A DNA stretch of 25,441 bases from a virus. Made by a program: the position numbers and the translations under genes. A model generated the notes under the pieces. That model had not been told where the DNA came from and ran no database searches. It saw nothing but the letters and a program-made list of their open reading frames with translations. Below, one piece after another: positions 9,661 to 20,500 of the stretch (position 1 is its first letter; each line of letters opens with the position of its first letter). Location: the IMG/VR virus record IMGVR_UViG_3300047354_000050, positions 1-25,441 of that record; one strand, 5' to 3'.

Positions 9661-11526
9661 TCAGAATTCGATGACTAACTTGATATCCTCAATTTGGTCA
9701 GCTGCTCTAGTGATTAGTCTTCTGTTCTCTATGTATATGAGGTCTCCCGAGTTGTTTTCAATCTCTGGAGATGCAAGACCATCAGTAAAGATAGCACCCA
9801 CCAATTGAGTTCCATCTGCCAAGGCAACTTCAACTGTTCCTTGTGAAGCAGAAGCAGCACCAGTGATTGCATTTGCAGCATCAGATGCGAAGTCTCTTAC
9901 GATTCCGTTACCATCTGTATGATACTCTGGACTCTGGATATACTTCAGAACGCCGCTACCAGGGGTTCCTGGTGTTGGAGTTGGAGATCCAGCATCTAGG
10001 GTCCAAGAGACTACAGTGCCCATTGCAGTACCACCAGCAACGGTCTGGGAGATCATCTCATCTGGAGTAAAGTTTCCAGTTGCTCCAGTCAATTTAACTG
10101 ACTTTAGACCAGAAAGAGTATCTGCTGTAGCGAAGGTAGTTGTACCGTACTCAAGAGGATCCTTGATAATACCGATACGACGGAAGTCGTTATCTACAGG
10201 GAAGTCACCAGCATTCTCAACAAAGGTGAGACGAATATTCGTCATGACACGCTTTGTATTAAGTTCAGTTTCAAAGTCGGATCCGTGACCACCTTGAGGA
10301 GGAAGAATGACCTCTAGTGCTGCAGATGACGTTCCTGCAACTGCTTGAGATACGGTCAATGCTGTATCAGTAAAGAGACCAATTGCTTCAGTGCTTCCAG
10401 AAACTCCAGAAGGAACACCAGTTACAACTGGAACAGATGCATAAGTGTAACCAGATCCTGCTACTTCAAGTTCTGCAGCAGAAATAGCGCCAGCAGCAAC
10501 TGTTAGTTTGACAACACCACCAGAACCGTCTCCCATGATAGGAGCATAGAAAGTACCGTTGGTAAGACCTGTGCCAGCATCTTTGATAAGAGCGACGTTA
10601 ATAGAACCAGCAACAGCAGCAGTTTCAGTTGCAACTCTAGATGTTTCTCCTGCTGCAGCAATAGGCATGAAGTCAGAAGAAAGGAATGCTAGTACATCAT
10701 CGGTAGGCATGGTATACATGTACTTCCAGATGTAAGAAGCATCAGGAGCAGTAAAGATTCCAGCAGCATATGTACCTAGACCTGCTGAAGGGTTGGTCTT
10801 TGGTTCATGAACTACGTTAACACCAGTTGGGTTAGCGATGCTTTCACCATTATAAAGGCACTTGAATACTTCATAGTTCTGATTCATTACATAGAACTTT
10901 GAAGAACCAATGCCAGTTGCACCCGTAGCAGTAGAAACACCAATCTGTCCACCACCAGCTGGGGTAGCTGAATAATTTGGTTTCCACATATCAAACTTGG
11001 GATTGTTTGCTGTATCCCAGTTGTATCTTCTTACAACAGATCTTGCATAAGAAGAAGTAATTCTTTTTGCTGCAATAATATCGTCGTAAACGCTAAATTT
11101 CTCGGTTTGGTTGTCAAGGGGTACAGGAGGAACGTTCTCTGTAGAATATCTGTAGACACCTGTGGTTGCGGTAACACCCGTATCTGCCGAACCATCAGAC
11201 TCTTTTAGTGCTGACCCCAAAGCAGGAGCAGCAGTTGGAAGAGGACCAACTGATTGAATTAGTAGACTATTAGGACAAACCTTTGCGATAGTCCCTTTGA
11301 ATGTAGCAGAACCTAGTGCGGCACCTACATATACCTGATTACCAGCGGTAAAAGATCCGCCATCTGTTGCGTAAACTTCTAGATATGAATCCCATGCTTG
11401 GGGTCGGCCGACAAAGAAGTACATACGACTTCGGTCGGCACCAGTATCACTAGCGCCTTCAGTAAGAGACTCTAGGAACTGCTTTGCATTAAAAATTCTA
11501 AACTTTTCCGAGATAATAGCAGCCAT
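9661..11526 (-). CDS. 8: Baseplate wedge subunit gp8, enlarged, 621 aa
   Basis: Recognised as gp8 by three blocks that line up with T4 gp8: the N-terminal FRIFNAKQ and FFVGRPQAW (around residue 40; T4 has FGRSEPW), IWKYMYTMP near residue 267 (T4 VWEYLFEIP), and the C-terminal GDLIYIENRR plus ADQIEDIKLVIEF (T4 GEMIYMENRP, MDQTEEINILFTF). RRIGIIKDPLEYG near residue 450 matches T4 RQISIITNPLEA. T4 gp8 is about 334 aa. The extra length lies mainly between residues about 280 and 430, which include a GSGYT module near 355, and between 465 and 590, with a Pro/Thr linker (SPTPTPGTPGSG). In T4, gp8 is a dimer that binds gp7, gp10 and gp6 in the wedge. Here it follows the giant gp7-position gene by 55 nt, with its own late promoter in that gap. 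ATG start. Confidence 0.9.
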   Translation of the reverse strand: MAAIISEKFRIFNAKQFLESLTEGASDTGADRSRMYFFVGRPQAWDSYLEVYATDGGSFTAGNQVYVGAALGSATFKGTIAKVCPNSLLIQSVGPLPTAAPALGSALKESDGSADTGVTATTGVYRYSTENVPPVPLDNQTEKFSVYDDIIAAKRITSSYARSVVRRYNWDTANNPKFDMWKPNYSATPAGGGQIGVSTATGATGIGSSKFYVMNQNYEVFKCLYNGESIANPTGVNVVHEPKTNPSAGLGTYAAGIFTAPDASYIWKYMYTMPTDDVLAFLSSDFMPIAAAGETSRVATETAAVAGSINVALIKDAGTGLTNGTFYAPIMGDGSGGVVKLTVAAGAISAAELEVAGSGYTYASVPVVTGVPSGVSGSTEAIGLFTDTALTVSQAVAGTSSAALEVILPPQGGHGSDFETELNTKRVMTNIRLTFVENAGDFPVDNDFRRIGIIKDPLEYGTTTFATADTLSGLKSVKLTGATGNFTPDEMISQTVAGGTAMGTVVSWTLDAGSPTPTPGTPGSGVLKYIQSPEYHTDGNGIVRDFASDAANAITGAASASQGTVEVALADGTQLVGAIFTDGLASPEIENNSGDLIYIENRRLITRAADQIEDIKLVIEF

Positions 11527-11559
11527 TGAAATTAAGAGATACGGGTTGGATTTCTGTGT

Positions 11560-11573
11560 TATTTATATTTATA
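11560..11573 (-). promoter_or_regulatory. Tandem T4-like late promoter upstream of gp8
   Basis: On the minus strand the intergenic gap reads TATAAATATAAATAAC, holding two overlapping perfect copies of the T4 late promoter box TATAAATA (11566-11573 and 11560-11567). The box is 34 to 47 nt upstream of the gp8 ATG, which leaves room for a short leader. In T4-like phages such boxes are read by host RNA polymerase with the phage late sigma factor gp55. Neither of those proteins is in this window, so use of the site is inferred. Confidence 0.7.
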
Positions 11574-11581
11574 CGGTGTTT

Positions 11582-14500
11582 TTAGAGAGTTGTCTCTAGA
11601 CCGATAGTTCTGATGAACTGACCAGCAGTATGTGCTGCTGCTGTTGTGTTGTCAACACCTCTTGTAACACCAATAAGACGATCAGATAATTTAGATGTGT
11701 AGGTTACAAGTTCTTTACCGACAAGTAATTTACCACTATCAGGGAAATTAGTGGTATCTGGAATATAGATTACAATAGAAGATGCAGTCAACGGTGCATC
11801 TAGATAAGACATCAGCTCTTGGATAGATGGAATTCCAGGATTGAATAGAGTTCCATCAGTTGTTAGTGATGTATTATTCAATGCCATATTATCCATCCAA
11901 GTATCAACACCTTCGCTGATACCCTTGAATTGTGTATATGTCAATTCAAGTTGCTCAAGAGTAATACCTGATACATTTGCATAACCAACATCTATGTACA
12001 AGTAATCAATAAAGGAAGCTACAGTACCTCCCAATTTACCTTGTGAGTAGAATTGTGGATAAGTAACTGGATTTTCATCCAAGGCAATAACACCAGAATT
12101 AAAATATCTGGTCTTATCTGCTCGGAATGATGCAAATCCAATATCCTCTACTTCAAGGAACACTCTAATAAAAGTTGGTTGCTCAATAGCAGCAGGTGAT
12201 TGTGTTGCTACAACACATTGAATACGTTTAATAATATCCTGCTCGGATGGGATTCCCATTCCAATTTCAGGAGTAACTAAATCCATTCTCCTACCAATCA
12301 ATCTCGCGGTTCCAAGAGGATTAGGAGATTGTATAATAGCAACATGCTCAAGCAAGTTACGTCGATATAGATCAATAACAGATGATGTAGTTTGAATAGT
12401 TGCATTCAACCCTTCACCTTGACCTCCAAAAATAGTTCTAATTAAAGAAAATTCTGGATGGTTATTTTCACGAAGAATATTATATCCTCTAGAAATAACA
12501 ACTCTTGGAGGAGCAGTATATCCAGAACCACCATCTACTAAAATGATGTCAATAATTTGACCACCATATACCAAAACTTGTGCTCTAGCACCGCCACCCT
12601 CACCATTCGTAGGAATGAAGTTTAATACTGGTGGGGTATTATAGTTATAGGCAGTAGGATTGATAAGAATACTATTTTGGAAGAAATATGTTAGTTCCCT
12701 CCTATTCCAATTCAAAGAGGTTACCTTACCAGTATCAATGGTTGTTGTAACTGACAGACCTTCACCAAGAACATCTCCGTTATAATCAGAAGAAGCAACT
12801 TTAGCAAAGAAGTTAGCAGAAGCATTACCGCCTTTACGATAATCAGTTGTTTTGGCAAAAAGTGGAGAACTAATAATATTACGATATTCACTTTCACCGT
12901 CAATCATGATCTTATCTCCTCTACGGAGAGTTGGATGCTCTTTCAGAATCTCACCACGATAGTCATAACTATCAAAAGAATCATTAGTAGGCAAGAAAGG
13001 AATATAGTTAGCTTCTACACGATTGAGAATACGTTCTCCAGCAACATTTGTTGTATATGCAATTGAGAAGTCTGTAAAACTAATTGTCAAAGGATCTCCA
13101 TCAAATCTATCAAAAGTGACATCAGATCCAGCAACAAAATCAATATTTTGTGATTTTAATACAGCAATCCATTGATTTCCAGTGCCCTTTTGGATACTGA
13201 TAAGTTCACCCCAAACTCTATCTCCTTGAACAACACTAGTTCTATCACTAGTATTTAAAACATACCAAGAAGACATGGTATCATATGTACCTACGCCATC
13301 AAAAGTTACAGTTGCTCTGTTATAGAAAGCATCCTGTTCATAATTAAAGATATTAAGAGTAGATTGATAGTTCTTACCATACAAACGGATAATATCTACT
13401 CTTGCACAAGTATAAGATCCATCTGCCTGTTCCGAATATTCCAATGGTTGCATAAAAGTAATTGAAGCTCCATTGATCTTGTATGACAGATCTTGCTTTT
13501 GGAGAACGCCATCCACATAAACATATGCATATAATGGATTGTCAATAGTTTTTACATTATTGTTTGAGTCATAGATTAGGTATTGATTGTTTTGAGTATA
13601 AGGAACTATTCTCTTGTCGATACCAAGTCTTTCGTATAGACCTACACCAAATCCATAAAAATATGTTTCGTTCTGCAGTTCTTGTGGAAAAGCATCTGCA
13701 TCATAAAGATCTTTGTAGTTTTTGGGTGCTTTGACAAAAGCGATACGATCTGTTTTGTTTGCACTCGAAAATCTTCTGATCTCATAAGAACCTTGCTGCA
13801 ATACTCCATCAAGATATACAAACAAGTCTTCGTTGACCTGTGTTTTTACAACACTACCATCTTCCCAGTTCAAATCAAAGATTCTAGTTCTGCCATCGAA
13901 AGAATCTGCAATATTTTTTAAACGCTTTAGATAACGTGCATTATCTGTATCTTCTCTGAACTTAAATGCTCTAATATATGCATTCTGTGGGGGAACAAGC
14001 TGATCTTCGGTAACTCTTGGACCAAGTGGTGGTTCAAAGAAGGAAAGTTGATTACCTACTACTTTAAAAGAATATCCTGGTCTTTGTGCAATGCCATCAA
14101 TGGTCATTAAAATTTCTTGCTCATTATATGGTGTGTATGCAGTGCCAGTTGCAGCATCAGTAATGGTAAACTGTTTGTTGCCAATTTTCAGACCAGTCTG
14201 TGGGTCATATCTACCGTCAAAAGCAGGAGACAACTTAAGTTCTCTTACTCTGGTAAGAGTTTCGTCAAAATCGGATACAGAAACTGATCCTTCGCCTCTA
14301 ACAACTCTAGAGTCTTTTACTTTAATTACCTGTTGCTGGATAGTTCTCTTTGTAGACAAAGAAGAAACTGCAAGAGGAGGACCACACAAATACATGGTGG
14401 ACTTAAATGCTTTTTGACTAGAAGGCATATTAGATACACCTTCAGATTCCAAATAGACTTCACCAAACATCTTAAATCCAGCTGGATGTGTGGTATCCTT

Positions 14501-17500
14501 AATTACATCACGCCACTGGTTGATTGGTGTCCTAGATCTAACAACATAGGAATAATCTTGATAGAAATTAGAATCATGGATTCTTTGATTGCTAGAACTT
14601 ACCTTTCCTCTGTCGGAAGTAAATCTACCAATTGTTTTTTCTCTAGTAACAATGTTAGGAATAAACGAAGATCTACTGATTGTCTTGATACGAGCAGTTT
14701 TCTTTCTACTCTTTCCAATGATAGTCTGTCCCTCTTTAAAAACACCGACAATATCTTCCAAACGTAGAATATTAGATCCTACTCTCCATCCATTTTGAGC
14801 AACTATGCCTTGAGCAACAATAATACCATTTACTTTCTGTTCAATAGTTTCGCCAGGTCTAAATGCATCTAAATCAAAGCTATCAAGAATAAAAACATTA
14901 GGTGAATAGTAATTTGATCTAATCGTACTATCACTATGGAATCCAGATCCATTTCTTACAAAATTAACGTTTTGTGGACGACCAATATTATCAGACACAA
15001 AAAACATCTTATTGTCTGTTTCAATAATTTCTAGTTCTGGTGTGGTGGTATAATTACCAGGATCAGTAATTCTAACTTGAGTGATGATACCATCCTTTAC
15101 ATCAGCAATTGCTTTAAGACCACTTCCTAGACCAGAAGCAACAACAACTTCTGGTTTGGAATATCCTTGACCTGGAGTAACAATATCAATTGAAATAATG
15201 TTATTAGTGGCTATATCCCTAATAGCAGTAACGACTGCTTTGTATCCATCTGCAGGGACTACACCTTTAATAATTGGCAACTTATCATATTCAGATCCAA
15301 GATTGTCTAATTTGATAGAATGAATCTTACCAACTGACCTACCTGTATATCTAATCTCTCCAGTTCCATCATATTGAGGAACATCAGAAAGTTTGTAGAC
15401 AACTTTTTTGTCTGTGGTATATGCAACTTCTTTTCTACCCGATAGAGGGTCATCAACAATACGAAGATAAGATCCTTCAGTATCAGTTGTGGAAGAAGTC
15501 AAGAAATAGTAGTAACTTGTGAAGTTAACATCTTTTCTTGTTTGTTCTCCAATGTTTGCGCCATATCCAAGTCTAATTCTCACAAACGCACCAGCATTAC
15601 CAGGTTCATTCAAACCAACTTCTTTTTCTTCAGTAAAGACATTGAAGTTTGGACTGGTTGAAATATCAAGGTAAGAGTTCAACATCGAAGGATGACTTAC
15701 ATCAAACTTGTAGAAATAATACTTTTGAATATCTACAATAGGATTAGTGAGGAAACTTGTGTTATCTGTAGAGAATAGAAGCTTATCAACAACATCACCT
15801 ACTGAACCGACAGTAACGATTTTTTGTGGACTACTGGTATCAACAATTGAAGATACTGTAGTCAAAGCAACAGGACTAGTTGCATTGTAATCCCAGTTGA
15901 CAATTAGTTTTTTAGTTTCCTTATTGTAAGAAACAACTACTGGTGCATTGACGCCAGTTCCAATTCTTGTACCCTCTGCAAATCGGTAATTCGGCAAATA
16001 AGATACTAATTCTTTATCATTAGAATGGTTAACTTTAATAGTTCCTTCTTGAGCTCTTGCTACCGAAATATTTTTATTATCTGTATCTACAGCAGTAATT
16101 TTAATAATTTCGTTACCAATAGATACAAGATCGTCAACTGATGCTGCAAAAGTATTAGTAACGTTTACGTCTGTTCTATCAACACCAAAACCAACAGCAT
16201 CAACGTTAATTAGTGGACCAGCAGCACTTGGTGCAGGATACACTGTGATAGTTCCACGAGCTTCTGGATGAGTTACACAGACATATTGATATACACCAGG
16301 AACTGTAGGTACAAAGACAATAGGATCTGTTACAGATCCACTGTTAGTAACACCAGCAGCAACTGTATAATCGACAGTAAATTGAGCACGACCATCATCT
16401 TTGAGTCCCAACTCAATGTCAGATACAACATGCACTGCATGACCAGGCATTGGTTGTAAAGTAAGAGTAGATCCTACTCGTATTTCATAATCTGGGTTTC
16501 GCTCACCTTGATCATCTTCAAATCTGTATTGGGGTTTAAGACTACCTGGAGGGCTGTATATGTCAACACTAGTAATTGCAACACCACTAATAGTATCTGA
16601 AGTAGTTAAATCTTCACCTTCAGTATCAGCAACAAAGTAAGTGATGGAAAAATTTGCATCATCTTTAGAAATATAGATGAGATTAGTGCCACCAGAATCA
16701 TTTTGGAAGAATCCGCCAGGAGTGCCCAGTGCTGTTACAACAGTTGGATAATCTGCTTCAGCAACGAAGAATCTTTTCTGTGCATAAGAATCAACTTCTG
16801 TTTGATTCAAATACACCATCGATAGAATCGGAGAGATGTCTGAATCAGCTGCATCTACTTTAGCAATAGCAGATGGATCAATTGTTAAGATATCGTCTGC
16901 TTTATAATTTGCACCAGCACTAGTGATGGTAATATTACCAATATTACCGCTATTATCAAAATTAGCAGTATCTACACTTACAGATGCCTTTGCTGCTACT
17001 ACGTCAGATCTCGACAAAGCAGAATTAGCAAATACAAGAGGGACATCAGTATACTCCCCAGAAATGTAATCTTTACCTAAACCAAGTACAGTAGACTCAC
17101 CAACACCAGTATCATCAACCTTTGCACTATATTCATTTGGAAGTAAAGTGATCTCTTGAAACTTTTTCTTCGTTACATAATAAGTTGTCTCTGTAGTAGC
17201 AGGATCAGGATCTACTGTGATATTAATAATATCTCCAGTACCAAAGTCATGATTTTCAGTTGTTTCTAGAATAGCAATAGACTCATCAACATCAGTAATA
17301 TTAATATCTCTACTCAATTGATTGATAATTACAATCTCTGTTCCTGCAGTATTACCTAGGTCAGAACTTTTAAGAATTACTTCACCTTCATTATAATTGA
17401 GATAATCAGCAAAATCACCACTCGTAACCTTCAGACGAACTGAATTTTGGTCAATAGTTTGATTTAGGATTTCTCCAGTAGCAATCTCTGTTGTTGGATC

Positions 17501-20500
17501 CTCAAATAGAACTAAAGCAAGAGTTTCTCCTAAAGTGTAAGAACTGTTTTGAGATAGTAGTAAATTGATTACTTGAGTAGAAGAATTGATTTCATATCCA
17601 GACTCGAAAGATCCAGTGATATTTCTGACACCAATTTCATTTTCTTCTGAAATGTCTCTAATAACTTCACCAGTTGCACCTGTAGTTTCTTGAGTGATAA
17701 TATCACCCTCAAATGCAAAGAAGCTAGAAAGAGATGTCAATAGAGCTGCTTTGGTCTCTTTAGACTCAATACCAGAGACAGTCTTACCAAATGTAGATGC
17801 AACAATACCAGCAGCACCAGATCCACCAGTGCCACTGTCATCTACATATATTCTTGATCCAATTTGGAACGTAGGTTGAGAATCTTCAATATCTACTGTA
17901 TTAACAAATCCTTTACTTACAGTATCAATATACGCAATTTCTTCAGAACCATTCTTCAACGTTCCTGGAATGAATAAACGTTCAGATGTGATGGGAATAG
18001 ATCTTTGAGTTACTTTACTTTCGTAGTTAGACCTAACTGGTAGAGAATAGAAGTTCTCTCCAAGGATATAAGGGTACGCAGGAGTATTAGTAGCATCAAT
18101 AGTCACAAAGTATGCATATGTACCTTGTGGATATTCTGGTGTTACACAGAATCTACCATTATTAACATCAAGACGAGTCTTACCAGTATCAACAGTAGCA
18201 ATCCATTCATAGTCATCTACAAACGTTCCCATGTCATATGGAGCGTCTACTGGACCATCAGTTCGACTGGATTTAAGCTGATATCCACTATTCATCCTTG
18301 CAATAGAAGATTGATCAGATAGTGGGTTGCTGTAACCGTAAGGACCGTAAATCGGATTGCCATCATAGGCATAACCTAGGATGGGCGAGTGTGTTAAAGT
18401 AGGAGTCTCTTGGAATTGAGTTGGTGTTAAATTGTCCCCTAGTCTAAAACGAAGACGTTTGGGGTTTGCAACCACACCATAGTAAAATTCATTTTCTATG
18501 AGGTCTTTTATTGCAAGACCACCGTTATCATCAATGAAATTAGAATTATTAAAATATCGGTCTTTTACCCACCTGTAAATCGTGGCAGTTGCTGCTGCAG
18601 GATTGTTTCTTGCCTCTTCTACAATTTGTACTCGTACATTCTCTTGAGTATAGAATTTACCACCATCAACTTGTTCAAATCCAGTAATCTTACCTTTGGT
18701 ATCAACAGTCGCTCTAAATTCTGCAAATCTACCTTTTCCTGCCAAATCGGTAATAACAACAACTGGGGGTGCTGAATAATATTCTCCAGCATTAATTAGA
18801 CGAATACTAGTAATTTCTCCAGAAGTTACAATAGCTTCTGCTACACCATTTCGTCCACTAACAATTTCTACTAGAGGATCTGCTGTATAATTCTTATCGA
18901 GACGAGTAAATACAGAGTTTACAGTATCACCGACTAAAGTTGACAAAGCTAGTTGCTCTTCACCATTAATAAGAACAAAAGGAGGTTTTGTGTATCCAGA
19001 ACCTCTGGAGGTCAATGTGTAAGATTGGATGTTGCCATATGCAATCTGATCCTCGCTTTTATATCCAAAAGCAATACTACCGTCTACAAATACACCGATG
19101 TCTCTAAATGGGGTTTTATAGACTTCAGTGGTCGTACTAGTAGTTTTGGGAATAAGCTTGAGTTGATTTCCATCAACCAAGTTAGGTTGATCTTGACCAG
19201 TAAGAATAGGTGTAGATGGATATGAGGAAGTAGCAATATAGTAATACTGACCGTCTTGATAGACAGCACTGACATCAGCCAAATATTTTTGAAGTGGGAG
19301 ACCTACACCAGGATTAAGAGGAACCGAAGCATAAGCACCTGTGGTATTTACTTTCCACCTTACAGATCTAGATGATTCGTCATAAATGATGGTATTTCTA
19401 GTTTCAAATCCAGGTTTAGAAATCTGAATCTTATCTCCTGTTTGTGAGTAAGGATATACTACATCTGGAGAAAGTTTTGTTAGAATACCATATAGAAGCA
19501 AACTAACATCGTCACTTCTTACATTAGAGTAACTAGTTACAATGTCACCGACATTGTGAATTCTCGTGACAGTTCCACGTTCTTTGATAACAAACTGTCG
19601 TGCTGTTTTTCCTTCGTACTCAATGATCTCACCATTGATCTGCACAAACCCTTCTTGGGAGCTCCAACCTAAAGTAGAGTCTACAGTGATTGTATCGTTA
19701 GTTGTAAGAGAGGTCCCCAAAACCCTGTCCAGCACTGTCTTTTGGGGGATGTTAAAATTGCCATTTACAGAAACAGGGTCGATAATTAAATTATAAAGAC
19801 CATAGTCTCCTACTTTACCAATTTGGATTATATTCTCTACATTAGCAGATGCATATGAAGATCCAATAGAATTCTTATCCTCTTGCTGGATAATAGTCTT
19901 ACCAATCAATTTATTGGCATCACCACTCAAAACGATTGCTTGTACTGCAAATACAGCAGACCAATCAGATTCCGATACCTTTACTGTGCTATCTTTTGGA
20001 AAGTATGTAGTTGGAATATCATCAGATCTCTTTGATACAATAGTATTGAAGATGAATCTGATAGATTTGTTGCCACCTTTAGTTTTGTAGAAGTCTCCAA
20101 TGTTCTTGATTAGGAGTCTCTTGTCTACATCATCCTTCAAGTATGCTTCTGGGAAGTTAACTAGGTACTCTCGCTCAAATGCCCTTACAAAGGCATACAA
20201 GAACAGATGACTTAAGTTATGTACATCTTCACCAACATAGTGGTCTACTGCTGATGTAGACACAAATGTGGACTCATTGTGTAGGTCTCCGAGAATGGTT
20301 GTACCACTCACTCCTCTAGAGACATCTAAAAATTCTGTATCTGTTCTCTCTTTGTAGAAACAGATTTCTGTTCCAACTCTAATATATCCGTTCTTCTCTG
20401 GAAATGAACTAGCATCAGCGACTACCAAAGTCGTGGAGGATGCATTTACAGTCAAAGCAACTGTAGTAGATTCTTTCAGTAAATTCTTCTCATAAAAATC

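Noticed and set aside
11583-11598. Perfect 6-bp inverted repeat TAGAGA-GTTG-TCTCTA at the end of the giant gene
   Set aside because: It lies in the last codons and, on the minus strand, is followed by A residues rather than a T-run, so it does not look like a terminator.
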